47,446 bases of DNA, from contig NZ_SRLD01000041.1 of the NCBI RefSeq assembly GCF_004745955.1, positions 1 to 47,446 of the forward strand, in the 5' to 3' direction. Numbering within the stretch: the first letter of the stretch is position 1; every line of letters starts with the position of its first letter. Positions 7,305-16,042 of the stretch are shown piece after piece. Position numbers and translations under genes: made by a program. This DNA is from Hymenobacter elongatus. GTDB lineage: Bacteria; Bacteroidota; Bacteroidia; Cytophagales; Hymenobacteraceae. Under the pieces are notes generated by a model. It ran no database searches. It was given only the letters and a program-made list of their open reading frames with translations, and was not told where the DNA came from.

Positions 7305-9497
7305 TTACTGCCCCGGCGAATAGGTCCGCTCGGCGTGCTTCTGCACATCTTCGGGATAGAACAGTACGTCCTTGAAGTTCTCCTCCACATACAGTCCCGC
7401 CTGGTCCGTGAAGTGCGGGGAGCTGGGCTTGCTGTTATTGCCGCCGGCCAGCACCGAGCGGGCTTTGAGGCGTGGCCCAAATTCCACCACGGCAATAAAG
7501 CTGTTACCGATATTGCCGTAGCGCTTCTTAGTGCCCGGGTAGGCCTTGGAGCCAAAGGCCGCCAACGAGCCCCAGGCTGAGGAAGTGAAGGCTACCGGTA
7601 GGCTGGGCTGCTGGTCGTCGTAGGTTTCCTGAATGTTGCCGGTCAGGCGTTGGAAGCGGTTCACCTCGCCCCAGGGCATTTTCCAGGTGCCGAAGTCCCG
7701 GGTCAGTTCGTCGAGGGTTTCCTGCAGGGCCGCTACCTTTTCCTGGGGGCTGGTTTTGGCAATGACAAAGGCTATCAGCTTCATCTGGTCCATCGGCTGG
7801 TTAGGCGCCACGCGGGTGCGGGCCAGGCGCTGAATTTTCTCGCCCCAGTAGGTCGCCACCGTTTGCGCTACCGACGTTTTGCCGTAGCGCCGGTCCCAGC
7901 CGCGCAGCAGCTTCATGGCTTCTACCACGTTACCTTCCGGCGGGTTGGGGCTATCCATTGCGAACTGAAAATCCTTGGCCAGGGCCGGAATCAGCTCCTC
8001 GAAGCCCGCCAGATACGGGTCCTTAGCTGCGGCAATAAGCGTGTCGAGAGTAAAGGTATTCTTACGGCTCAGCACCCGCACGGCATTCACACCGCGGTAG
8101 TTTTCCGCATCGGGAGCCATGTAAGCGGGGTATTTGTTTTTGGCCGGACTGCTCGGCCCCGCTACCGTAAACGGCGTGGAGTTGCAGTTCTGAATCCAGC
8201 CGCTGGCCGGGTTCATCACCTGCACCAGGTCTTCTACTTTGTGCAGGCCCTGCCACTCAGTTTTGGGGTTGCTGCCATCCACTGGCATGCTCCAGTCGAA
8301 CTGCGGGTCGCGGCGGGGTATGAAGTTGCCGTGCCAGTAGGCTATGGTGCCCTTGCTGTCGGCAAACACGGTGTTGTTAGAGGCGTTACCGTTCAGCTTC
8401 ATTACTTCCCGGAAGCTGGCGTAGTCCGTGGCCTTGGTGCGCAGGTAGGACTGTTCCAGAGCCTCCAGCGGGGTATCCATCATGCGCACCGTCACCCACT
8501 TATTATCGGCCTGCTGGCCCACTACCGGCCCGTGATGGGTGCGGAACGTGGTGAATTCCTTGCGCCCGAGTTTGCCGTCGGCCTGCTTGTAGGCAATGGA
8601 AACGGTAGTGGTTTGCACCGGCCGCAGCTTGCTGCCGTAGCGGTACACATACTTGCCGTCTTTTTTCTCAATGGTTTCCAGATACTCGTCCATGGAGTCG
8701 GCGTAGCTGGAGGTGTGCATCCAGCCGCAGTGCTGGTTGAAGCCCTGGTACACGAAAAACTGCCCCCAGGTTACGGCCCCGTAGGCATTCAGGCCGGCCT
8801 CACTGATGACCTGCACCTCGGGCCGGAAGTAGAACGAGGTGTGCGGGTTAATCAGTAGCAGGGCGTGGCCACTGGCGCTTTTGGCCGGGGCAATGGCAAA
8901 CCCATTGGAGCCCACCGGCTCCTGATCCTGCTTCATGAAGTCGGGCCGCTGCCAGGAAGTGGATTTGCGCTGGCTGTAAAAGTTCTTGAGGCGCTCCAGC
9001 GGCACCACGCTGATATTGCCGCCGATGCTGCCCTCGCTAAACATCAGGGGCATCCAGGGTTGGAAGCGGCGCAGCAGCTTGGGCCGCACGGTAGGATGGG
9101 AGTAGAGGTAGAAGTTGGTGCCGTCGGCAAAGGCGTTGAGCAGCTGCTTCATCCAGGCCGGGCTTTTCCGATAAATGCTGATGGCCTGGGTGCTGTCCAG
9201 AAACAGGCGGGCCCGCAAATCCTGGTACAGAGCGGCCTCGCCTTCCACCTCCGCCAGCCGGCCGATGTTCACGATGTAGTTGTCTTCGACCCGGGCAAAG
9301 TCGTCCTCGCACTGGGCGTAGAGCAGGCCGAATACCGCGTCGGCGTCGGTCTTGCCGTACACGTGCGGCACGCCCCAGTTGTCGCGCACGATCTTGACTT
9401 GCTTGGCCTGCTGCTGCCAGCGGGCAATTTCGGCCGGACTAAACGCCTGGGCGCTAAGAGCGCCGAGTAGGGCCAGAAAGGTAAAGAGTAGACGCAT
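7305..9497 (-). CDS. Penicillin-acylase-family N-terminal-nucleophile hydrolase, secreted
   Basis: A 730-residue protein with a signal peptide MRLLFTFLALLGALSAQAF (start at 9497 chosen so the signal is N-terminal; an upstream ATG at 9551 would add 18 residues before it). The segment IVRDNWGVPHVYGKTDADAVFGL near residue 36 is the usual start of the alpha chain. GSNGFAIAPAKSASGHALLLINPH places the autocatalytic nucleophile at Ser197, after a spacer peptide. Family members mature by self-cleavage into two chains and hydrolyse amides such as acyl-homoserine lactones, penicillins or aculeacin. The substrate cannot be told from sequence. It is likely periplasmic. Confidence 0.9.
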   Translation of the reverse strand: MRLLFTFLALLGALSAQAFSPAEIARWQQQAKQVKIVRDNWGVPHVYGKTDADAVFGLLYAQCEDDFARVEDNYIVNIGRLAEVEGEAALYQDLRARLFLDSTQAISIYRKSPAWMKQLLNAFADGTNFYLYSHPTVRPKLLRRFQPWMPLMFSEGSIGGNISVVPLERLKNFYSQRKSTSWQRPDFMKQDQEPVGSNGFAIAPAKSASGHALLLINPHTSFYFRPEVQVISEAGLNAYGAVTWGQFFVYQGFNQHCGWMHTSSYADSMDEYLETIEKKDGKYVYRYGSKLRPVQTTTVSIAYKQADGKLGRKEFTTFRTHHGPVVGQQADNKWVTVRMMDTPLEALEQSYLRTKATDYASFREVMKLNGNASNNTVFADSKGTIAYWHGNFIPRRDPQFDWSMPVDGSNPKTEWQGLHKVEDLVQVMNPASGWIQNCNSTPFTVAGPSSPAKNKYPAYMAPDAENYRGVNAVRVLSRKNTFTLDTLIAAAKDPYLAGFEELIPALAKDFQFAMDSPNPPEGNVVEAMKLLRGWDRRYGKTSVAQTVATYWGEKIQRLARTRVAPNQPMDQMKLIAFVIAKTSPQEKVAALQETLDELTRDFGTWKMPWGEVNRFQRLTGNIQETYDDQQPSLPVAFTSSAWGSLAAFGSKAYPGTKKRYGNIGNSFIAVVEFGPRLKARSVLAGGNNSKPSSPHFTDQAGLYVEENFKDVLFYPEDVQKHAERTYSPGQ

Positions 9498-9824
9498 TGA
9501 AAAGAGTAGTAAGGAATAGCGGGGGAGTGCCAGCAGCGTTGCAAGCGGCATCGCGAAGCGCTAACTTAGGGCAATATCCCGCCTTGGCCGGCTACAAGTA
9601 GCAACAAGTAGCGCAAGCAAGGAAGCTGATGCCCTTTTTGTTTGCCATATAGCTGCTCGTGCCGCCGTTTCACTACTGCCTTACATATGCCCTTTCGCGC
9701 TTGCTTCTGCCACCCGTTGCAAGCAGATGTTATCGAAATGGGAGAAGTCAGCCCGGCCCAAATCGTCGAGTTCTTCAATCAAATTCCCTGGCTTGACTTT
9801 TTGCGGTAGATAGAGGGCCGGCGG
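9498..9824. other. Intergenic region; only a weak 40-codon frame seen
   Basis: About 330 bp between the divergent acylase and the small hypothetical gene at 9825. A 40-codon plus-strand frame (9687-9809), ending ...QIVEFFNQIPWLDFLR and stopping 15 bp before the next gene, might be a small upstream gene or a chance frame. Nothing supports it beyond its position. Confidence 0.35.
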
Positions 9825-10097
9825 ATGGATGAAGTACATTATGCCCCTTCGGTGGAAGTAGAAAACTTACTAACTCACCACGGCATAAGCATTTCAATAG
9901 CCGGGATGCCGGACCACTACGAGTTCTACCTCTTCTACAAGCGCCCTAAGCGCCGTCGCTACCTGCTCGGCCTGTTCTCCGCTACCGATGCCGACTATAC
10001 CACGGAAGTGCACGGCCAAACGCTTCAGCAAGTCGCCCTGGCGCTACAAGAGCTATTGCGCCACGAGTACGATGCCCTGGATCAGAAGGTCAGATAA
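9825..10097 (+). CDS. Small hypothetical protein
   Basis: A 90-residue frame without signal or membrane segment. It has an N-terminal acidic stretch, a central aromatic/basic patch (HYEFYLFYKRPKRRRYLLGLFS) and an amphipathic C-terminal helix (TLQQVALALQELLRHEYDALDQ). It is followed within 5 bp by a strong terminator, which supports it being a real transcription unit. No family is recognised and no function is proposed. Confidence 0.6.
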   Translation: MDEVHYAPSVEVENLLTHHGISISIAGMPDHYEFYLFYKRPKRRRYLLGLFSATDADYTTEVHGQTLQQVALALQELLRHEYDALDQKVR

Positions 10098-10101
10098 ATG
10101 C

Positions 10102-10136
10102 AAAAAGCCCCGACAACTGCTTGTCGGGGCTTTTTT
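10102..10136. terminator. Rho-independent terminator, bidirectional
   Basis: AAAAAGCCCCGACAA - ctgc - TTGTCGGGGCTTTTT is a perfect 15-bp stem with A and T tracts on the two sides. It lies between the convergent small hypothetical gene and the Fe-S carrier gene and can serve both. Confidence 0.9.
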
Positions 10137-10153
10137 GTGTGGTGGGCAGCAGT

Positions 10154-10507
10154 TTACGCCGAAAACGATGAGCCGCAGCCGCAGGTGCTCTTGGCCTGGG
10201 GGTTGTTGAAAACGAAGCCCCGGGCGTTGAGACCATCCTGAAAGTCGACCTCCATGCCCAGCACATACATGGCGTGCTTCTTATCCATGATGAGCTTCAG
10301 GCCGTCGAGGTCGTAGACTTCGTCGTTGTCTTTGGCTTTGTCGAAGCCCAGCAGGTAGCTCATGCCCGAGCAGCCGCCGCCCTGCACGCCGATACGCAGA
10401 CCGTATTCGGTTGGTACTTTCTTTTCCTCAATGATATTTCTTACCTCAACCAAGGCCCCCGGCGTGAGGGTGATGGGAGCAATTTTAGTTGAAACGGCCG
10501 TTGCCAT
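10154..10507 (-). CDS. A-type iron-sulfur cluster carrier (HesB/IscA family)
   Basis: A 117-residue protein of one FeS-biogenesis (HesB) domain. The three metal-binding cysteines are at 46 (GGGCSGMSY), 109 and 111 (STCGCGSSF), as in IscA, SufA and ErpA. These proteins accept a cluster from the scaffold and pass it to apo-targets. The start at 10507 gives MATAVSTKIAPITLTPGA, a normal family N-terminus; an upstream ATG would add 17 unrelated residues and cross the predicted promoter. It cannot be assigned to a particular member. It is monocistronic, between a terminator and its own promoter. Confidence 0.93.
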   Translation of the reverse strand: MATAVSTKIAPITLTPGALVEVRNIIEEKKVPTEYGLRIGVQGGGCSGMSYLLGFDKAKDNDEVYDLDGLKLIMDKKHAMYVLGMEVDFQDGLNARGFVFNNPQAKSTCGCGSSFSA

Positions 10508-10535
10508 AGTGCGTTCGGGGTTAGAAGAGTAGGCG

Positions 10536-10543
10536 CAAAGATA
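10536..10543 (-). promoter_or_regulatory. Predicted -7 element (TATCTTTG) for the Fe-S carrier gene
   Basis: On the minus strand the bases read TATCTTTG, matching TAnnTTTG, 28 bp upstream of the ATG at 10507. The implied leader is about 20 nt. Confidence 0.5.
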
Positions 10544-10660
10544 CGAAGCCACCAGCATACGTCAGCAGCTTCGGCTCGTATAGAACAGCAAGGCCGAGCG
10601 TCGGGTTCACCGAATATTTCCCGACCTTGCCGCCCTCAAAACAGCTGTTTTCTCTGCCGC

Positions 10661-11197
10661 ATGGACACTACCGCGTACATCTTCGATTTGCTCAAGAGTA
10701 TTCTGCCCGCCCTCATCGTGGCGGGTTCACTGTTCTTCCTGATTCAAAGCTACCTGGAGAAAGACCAGCAGCGCCGCCTGATTGAGCTGCGCCTGGAAAA
10801 CTCCAAAACCACCCTGCCGCTACGCTTGCAGGCCTACGAGCGGGTCACGCTGCTGCTCGAGCGCATCACGCCCAACAACCTGCTCATTCGCCTGAGCAGC
10901 TCGGGCCAGACGGCCGCCGAATATCATCGGATATTGGTAACCGAAATCCGGGCTGAGTTCGAGCATAACCTCAGCCAGCAGCTCTATATGGGCCCCGAAA
11001 CCTGGGAGCAGGTGAAGCAAGCCAAAGAGAATATCCTGACGATGATTAACAAGGCCTATCACGCCCTGGCCACGCCCCAGCAGGCCCGCGGCACCGAGCT
11101 GGCCAAGCGCATCCTCGAAACCCTGATTGCCGACGAGCTGGACCCCACCGCCCCAGCCTTGCTGGCAGTGAAGCGGGAGGCTTCCGGGTTATTTTAG
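10661..11197 (+). CDS. Membrane-anchored hypothetical protein
   Basis: A 178-residue protein with one N-terminal transmembrane helix (about residues 10-31, ILPALIVAGSLFFLIQSYL) followed by a long, mostly helical cytoplasmic part: EKDQQRRLIELRLENSKTTLPLRLQAYERVTLLLERI, then FEHNLSQQLY and WEQVKQAKENILTMINKA. This layout is widespread in Bacteroidota as an uncharacterised conserved protein. The function is unknown. It is followed directly by a nested repeat cluster. Confidence 0.75.
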   Translation: MDTTAYIFDLLKSILPALIVAGSLFFLIQSYLEKDQQRRLIELRLENSKTTLPLRLQAYERVTLLLERITPNNLLIRLSSSGQTAAEYHRILVTEIRAEFEHNLSQQLYMGPETWEQVKQAKENILTMINKAYHALATPQQARGTELAKRILETLIADELDPTAPALLAVKREASGLF

Positions 11198-11199
11198 CC

Positions 11200-11458
11200 T
11201 GTCATTGCGAAGAGCAAAGGAATCCGTGCGTTGCGAAATTCGGAAATCCTCTCAGAGCGTGTTTGGGAATTTAAAAAAACGCCGATTCCGTCATGCTGAG
11301 CGCAGCCGAAGCATCTCTACCGCCAAAGTAACCTGATTACCGTTGCGGTAGAGATGCTTCGACTGCGCTCAGCATGACACGAAAGGCAAAATCCCAAACA
11401 CGCTCTAAAAGGATTTCTGCATTTCAGAAGATATTGCTTCGCTTCGCTCGCAATGACA
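11200..11458. repeat. Outer palindromic repeat (TGTCATTGCGA type) with a second element in its apex
   Basis: The arms start TGTCATTGCGAAGAGC (11200) and end GCTCGCAATGACA (11458). The inner parts GAAATCCT (11243-11250) and AGGATTTC (11409-11416) are also complementary. This is the widespread TGTCATTGCGAGCGAAGC-type dispersed repeat. Its apex is occupied by another element at 11254-11406. Confidence 0.7.
11254..11406. repeat. MITE-like palindrome with AGAGCGTGTTTGGGAATT ends, nested
   Basis: The outer inverted ends are AGAGCGTGTTTGGG / CCCAAACACGCTCT. The inner hairpin arms GTCATGCTGAGCGCAGCCGA and the matching ...CTGCGCTCAGCATGAC are separated by about 40 nt. A short deletion form with the same outer ends occurs at 28894-28955, and a broken copy at about 36069-36277. 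Confidence 0.7.
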
Positions 11459-11467
11459 GACTGTGCG

Positions 11468-12604
11468 CTAGGCAGTAGCCAGCTGCGCGTCGATGGCGCG
11501 CTGGTAGCAGGCCTCATAGAGCGGAACGATATTTTCCACGGCAAACTCCTCGGCCCGGGCGCGGGCGGCCTCTTTAAAGCGCGGCAGATTTTCTTCCGCC
11601 AGCACGTAGAGGGCATTTTTGACCATATCGGCCACGTCGCCGATTTCGCTGAGCATGCCGGTGGCGCCGTGCGCGTTCAGCTCGGGAATACCGCCGGCGT
11701 TGGTGCTGATAACGGGTACTTCGCAGGCCATGGCTTCTAGGGCGGCCAAGCCAAAGCTTTCCTTTTCCGAGGGCATCAAAAACAGGTCGGCAATGCTGAG
11801 CACTTCCTCCACGGCTTCGAGCTTGCCCAGGAAGCGGATATCATTGCACAAGCCGATGTCGCGGCACAGCTTCTCGATGCGGGGCCGGTCGGGCCCGTCG
11901 CCGACGAGCAGCAGCTTCGCCGGAATCTGCTGCCGCACCCCGGCGAAGATGTGCACTACGTCGTCGACACGCTTCACCGAGCGGAAGTTGGAGGTATGCA
12001 CCAGCAGCTTTTCGCCTTCCGGCGCAATAGCGGCCTTAAAGTGACCTTTGTTCTGCTTCTTAAAACGCTCCAAGTTGATGAAGTTGGGAATAACTTCAAT
12101 GTCTTTATCGATAGCAAAGTACTCGTAGGTTTCGCGCCGCAGATCGGCGGAAACCGCCGTTACGCCGTCCGACTGATTGATGCTGAAGGTTACCACCGGC
12201 TCGTAGCTGGCATCCTTGCCGACGAGCGTAATGTCGGTGCCGTGCAGCGTGGTGATGACCGGCACGGTGATGCCTTTGGTGCGCAGAATCTGCTTGGCCA
12301 TGTAAGCCGCCGAGGCGTGCGGAATGGCATAGTGCACATGCAGCACGTCCAGCTTCTCATTCTGCACGATATCCACCATTTTCGAGGCCAGCGCCAGTTC
12401 GTAGGGCGGAAACTGGAACAACGGATAGGGCGGAATATAGACCTCGTGGTAGAACAGGTTTTCGTTGAAGAAATCGAGGCGAACGGGCTGACTGTAGGTG
12501 ATGAAGTGCACCTTATGGCCTTTCAGGGCCAGGGCCTTGCCCAGCTCCGTAGCCACGACGCCGGAGCCGCCAAACGTAGGGTAACAAACGATGCCGATAT
12601 TCAT
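11468..12604 (-). CDS. bshA: N-acetyl-alpha-D-glucosaminyl L-malate synthase (bacillithiol biosynthesis)
   Basis: A 378-residue GT4 glycosyltransferase matching BshA in length and motifs. It has an N-terminal MNIGIVCYPTFGGSGVVATELG, HVHYAIPHASAAYMA with the base histidine, TTLHGTDITLVG, NFINLERF, and the C-terminal nucleotide-sugar site EKESFGLAALEAMACEVPVISTNAGGIPE. BshA joins GlcNAc from UDP-GlcNAc to L-malate, the first step to bacillithiol, the low-molecular-weight thiol of many Bacteroidota and Firmicutes. The start at 12604 places the family N-terminus first; upstream sequence in frame is a repeat. bshB and bshC are not in the window. Its 5' leader contains a palindromic repeat at 12618-12720. 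Confidence 0.93.
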   Translation of the reverse strand: MNIGIVCYPTFGGSGVVATELGKALALKGHKVHFITYSQPVRLDFFNENLFYHEVYIPPYPLFQFPPYELALASKMVDIVQNEKLDVLHVHYAIPHASAAYMAKQILRTKGITVPVITTLHGTDITLVGKDASYEPVVTFSINQSDGVTAVSADLRRETYEYFAIDKDIEVIPNFINLERFKKQNKGHFKAAIAPEGEKLLVHTSNFRSVKRVDDVVHIFAGVRQQIPAKLLLVGDGPDRPRIEKLCRDIGLCNDIRFLGKLEAVEEVLSIADLFLMPSEKESFGLAALEAMACEVPVISTNAGGIPELNAHGATGMLSEIGDVADMVKNALYVLAEENLPRFKEAARARAEEFAVENIVPLYEACYQRAIDAQLATA

Positions 12605-12617
12605 GGGGTGGGAAGCA

Positions 12618-12720
12618 GCAGCGCGAAGCTCCAGCTTCGCGCATCGGTAAACGATACGGCGAGAAGTAAATCGTTGGGGGCAACCGCGCAACGACACGCG
12701 AAGCTGGAGCTTCGCGCTGC
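12618..12720. repeat. Palindromic repeat in the bshA leader
   Basis: GCAGCGCGAAGCTCCAGCTT (12618 onward) and its inverse ...AAGCTGGAGCTTCGCGCTGC (to 12720) form long arms, each itself a small hairpin (CGCGAAGCT/AGCTTCGCG). The motif resembles the interior of the elements at 31797 and 36081 (GCGCGAACT...AGTTCGCG). It lies 14 bp upstream of the bshA ATG, so it is probably transcribed. Confidence 0.6.
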
Positions 12721-12803
12721 AAATGAAATCGGCGGCAAGTCGCTCCTAGGAACGCCTCACCGCCGATTGCGGAGTCAAAGAAACAGAAATGTCAGGCAAC
12801 AGA

Positions 12804-15758
12804 TCATGTCTTTTGTAAAGACTTGTAAATAACGTCGTGGATGCGCGTGCGGATGTTGTACTGGCGCAATTTGTTGTTGCCGCCATCGGGGTACACCCGG
12901 TTGGAAAGAAAGATGTAGAGGATTTTGTTTTCGGGGTCCATCCACACGCAGGTGCCCGTGAAGCCGGTGTGGCCGAAGGTGCTGGCCGGCGACAGGTTGG
13001 AAGTCGGGCCCTCGGGCTTCTCAGGGTTGCCGTGGTCCCAGCCCAGGCCGCGCTTGTTGCCCGCCACCTGGGGCCGCGAAAACTCGGTCACGATGGGCGA
13101 CTGGAAGTAGCGCTGGCCGCCGTAGCGGCCGTTCTGCAGGTCCATCTGCATCAGTACAGCTAAGTCGTTGGCGTTGGCAAACAGGCCGGCGTGGCCCGCC
13201 ACGCCGCCCAGCAGCGCCGCCGCCTGGTCGTGCACGGTGCCCTGAAGCTGGGTCTTGCGGTAGTAGGTGTCGTTTTCGGTGGGGGCAATGCAGGCTTTGG
13301 GAAAGCGCTCCAGCGGATTATAAGTCATGGAAGCCAGGCCCAGCGGCTTATAGAAGGTCTTTTCCAGGAACTTATCGATGGGCTGGGCCAGCACTTTCTC
13401 GCTCAGGCGCTTCAGCACCATAAAGCTCAGGTCGCTGTACTCTATCGGGTGCTTGCCCTTGATTTTGGGCAGCAGGCTGCTACGCATAATCCAGGTCCAG
13501 ACCGAGTCATCAACGGCTTTGGTGCTGAAGGTGCCGGGCGCTACTTCGTTCGGAAACTCATCGGAACGTGTGCTGGCGTAGAAGGTAGGCTTGAGGCCGG
13601 CCTTGTTTACCGTCCGCTCCCAGGTAGGAATACCGGGCTTGAGGCCCGCCTGGTGCAGCAGCACGTCGCGCACCGTCATATCCTTCTTGTTCGACGTCCG
13701 CAGCTCGGGCAGGTAGTCGGCTACCTTGGCATCGAGGTTGATCTTGCCCTGGTCTTTGAGATACATCACCGCTTGCAGCGTACCGGCTACTTTGGTTACC
13801 GAAGCCAGGTCATATAGCGTGCTGTTCTCAACGGGGTGGGTTTTGTCGTAAGTGCAGTAGCCATAGCTCTTGTCAAACACCACGGCTCCGTCTTTGGCGA
13901 CCAGCACCTGGCAGCCGGGAGCCGCCGCGTACGCCACCGATTCCAGCGCGATATTATCAATCTGGCTCAGAATCTTCGAATCCAGACCTTCGCTCTCGGG
14001 CGTGGCGTAGCGTAGCCGCCGGAAATCCGGAGTCGGCAAGCCCACACCTGCTTTCAGCGTTGGCGAAACCGTAACGGGCAGGCGGCCTTTGGCGGGCAGT
14101 GCCCCAAACATCACCTGCGGCACTACGAGCTGCGACGGGTAGTTGTCTTCGTAGCCGCACACCAGCGTGCGGGCATCTTCCAGATATTTCAGCGCGTAGG
14201 CGTTGCCCATAGCCACTACCACCGTTTTCAGCTTCGGATTGGCCTGCAGCTCCTTAATAAATTTCAGAGTGCCTTCGCCAATACCGTAGTTGTGGGCTGG
14301 CGTGTTATTCATGCCGTGCAGGCTCACCACCACTACGTTATAAGGCGTCAGGCGCGCCTGAATACGAGCAAATGTGGAGTCGACGGCGTAGCGGTTGGGC
14401 ACCGAATACACCGCGCCTGCCTGGTACTTGTTCATGATGGTAGCATAGGTGCTACCCGCCGGCGTGCCCACCGTGACGGAGGCAATGCGGAGCGTATCGA
14501 GGCGGTGGAAAGGGAGCAGGTCGTCGTCGTTTTTTACCACCGTCACCGCGTGCTCGTAAATCTGCTGCTGCACCGTGCGGCTCAGGGGGCGCTTCAGGTT
14601 TTCGACCACGTTGGCCACGTCCACGGGCTGGTAGCGGTTGAGGCCAGCCCAATACTTGGCCCGCAGAATTTTGCGCACCCGGTAATCAATATCGTCTTGC
14701 GCGATAGTGCCCGCTGCTACGGCCTCCCGAATCTTCTGGAGCGCCATCGGCACGTCTTCCGAAAACAGCAGCACATCGTTGCCAGCGGCCAGGGCCAGGG
14801 CATCCAGCTCGCCGGGCTTATACAGGTCCGTTACGCTCTTCATATTGAGCGCATCGGTGAAAACCAGGCCTTTATAGCCCATTTTCTCTTTCAACAGGCC
14901 CGTTACCAAATTCTTGGAAAGCGTAGTTGTCTGGGTTTTAATGGTATCGAACAGCGGCATGTACAAATGGGCCACCATCACGCCCATCACACCCGCCTGA
15001 AACGACTGCTGAAACGGGTACAGATCCACGTTGGTCAGGCGCGCCATATCGGTATTCACCACCGGCAGGGCCACGTGCGAGTCTACATCGGTGTCGCCGT
15101 GGCCGGGGAAGTGCTTGGCTACGGCAATGATGCCATGGTCCTGCAACCCTCGGATGTAGGCCACGCCGCGCTTGGCAACCTGCTCCTTGTTTTCGCCAAA
15201 GGAGCGGTTGCCGATAACCGGGTTGTCGGGATTGGAGTTGACGTCGATAACGGGCGAAAAGCTGACGTGTACGCCCAGGGTTTTGAGCTTGAGGGCAATT
15301 TCGCGACCCATCTGGTACACGTACTGGTCGTCATCCATGGCGCCCAGCGTCATTTGCTTGGCAAAGTGCATGCTGGAGTCGAGGCGCATATCGAGGCCCC
15401 ACTCGGCATCCATGGCCATGAGCAGCGGTACTTTCGCTTCGGCCTGGTAGCGGTTGGCAAGGGTAGCCTGCCGGTGGGGGCCACCCTGCAGAAACATCAG
15501 CCCGCCAATGCCATAGACTTTGACAAGCTCATCGATGCGCTGAACGTGCTTCTTGTCCTTGTTGGAGTAAGCGGCCACCATGAAGAGCTGGCCCAGGCGC
15601 TGGTCGGGCGTGAGGGTCGCAAACACGCTGTCGACCCAGGTTTGCTCGGCCGCCGAAATGGGCCGCACGTCCTTGTCCTTGGGGGCCGACGAGGAGATGA
15701 TCAGACCCGTAACAGCCAGAAGTACCAGTAAGAGACTAATCCGAAATTCCTTGAGCAT
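12804..15758 (-). CDS. Fused beta-N-acetylhexosaminidase (GH3) and serine hydrolase/beta-lactamase-like protein
   Basis: A 984-residue two-domain protein. After an N-terminal membrane or lipoprotein-like segment (residues 5-24) comes a GH3 NagZ-type domain: KHFPGHGDTDVDSH at 215-228 supplies the His/Asp acid-base pair of the NagZ loop, and VFTDALNM supplies the nucleophile Asp302. A GH3 C-terminal sandwich follows, then from about residue 600 a class C beta-lactamase/esterase domain with S653-V-T-K656, YSD in place of YxN and HTG in place of KTG. Such fusions are characteristic of Bacteroidota and are thought to act on peptidoglycan fragments. The catalytic role of the second domain is inferred. 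It is located in the envelope. Confidence 0.92.
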   Translation of the reverse strand: MLKEFRISLLLVLLAVTGLIISSSAPKDKDVRPISAAEQTWVDSVFATLTPDQRLGQLFMVAAYSNKDKKHVQRIDELVKVYGIGGLMFLQGGPHRQATLANRYQAEAKVPLLMAMDAEWGLDMRLDSSMHFAKQMTLGAMDDDQYVYQMGREIALKLKTLGVHVSFSPVIDVNSNPDNPVIGNRSFGENKEQVAKRGVAYIRGLQDHGIIAVAKHFPGHGDTDVDSHVALPVVNTDMARLTNVDLYPFQQSFQAGVMGVMVAHLYMPLFDTIKTQTTTLSKNLVTGLLKEKMGYKGLVFTDALNMKSVTDLYKPGELDALALAAGNDVLLFSEDVPMALQKIREAVAAGTIAQDDIDYRVRKILRAKYWAGLNRYQPVDVANVVENLKRPLSRTVQQQIYEHAVTVVKNDDDLLPFHRLDTLRIASVTVGTPAGSTYATIMNKYQAGAVYSVPNRYAVDSTFARIQARLTPYNVVVVSLHGMNNTPAHNYGIGEGTLKFIKELQANPKLKTVVVAMGNAYALKYLEDARTLVCGYEDNYPSQLVVPQVMFGALPAKGRLPVTVSPTLKAGVGLPTPDFRRLRYATPESEGLDSKILSQIDNIALESVAYAAAPGCQVLVAKDGAVVFDKSYGYCTYDKTHPVENSTLYDLASVTKVAGTLQAVMYLKDQGKINLDAKVADYLPELRTSNKKDMTVRDVLLHQAGLKPGIPTWERTVNKAGLKPTFYASTRSDEFPNEVAPGTFSTKAVDDSVWTWIMRSSLLPKIKGKHPIEYSDLSFMVLKRLSEKVLAQPIDKFLEKTFYKPLGLASMTYNPLERFPKACIAPTENDTYYRKTQLQGTVHDQAAALLGGVAGHAGLFANANDLAVLMQMDLQNGRYGGQRYFQSPIVTEFSRPQVAGNKRGLGWDHGNPEKPEGPTSNLSPASTFGHTGFTGTCVWMDPENKILYIFLSNRVYPDGGNNKLRQYNIRTRIHDVIYKSLQKT

Positions 15759-15806
15759 TGACTCCCGTGGTATCGTCGTAAAGTTGAATCTGAGCGGAAA
15801 TAGCCC

Positions 15807-15814
15807 TACTTTTG
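15807..15814 (+). promoter_or_regulatory. Predicted promoter -7 element (TACTTTTG) ahead of mutL
   Basis: TACTTTTG matches TAnnTTTG, with a TTG at 15784-15786 20 bases upstream as a partial -33 element. It lies about 230 bp before the chosen mutL start, so the leader would be long. Spacing and sequence are the only support. Confidence 0.4.
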
Positions 15815-16042
15815 TGTACTATCGAAAGGAAAATCGTGCCAGTGATTTAGCTACTGCGGTTGGCGTGCGGCTCTTGGCATTCTTTTCTTTCAACGCGCCA
15901 AGTCGGAGAACCGTATGGCGTGGGGCACACAAAAGTTGGCCGCAAACTTACGGATAAAATCCTGAGGTCGGACGTTATTGGCTTCGCCGATGCCCCAATA
16001 AGCGTTGCTAACCAGTTCAGTATCACCTTCAGTTCCCGGTCG

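Noticed and set aside
9687..9809. 40-codon frame as a small gene
   Set aside because: No homology or promoter signal; only noted within the intergenic entry.
14292..15731. 479-codon frame antisense to the GH3 fusion gene
   Set aside because: It is a composition shadow of a gene with clear catalytic motifs; no recognisable domain.
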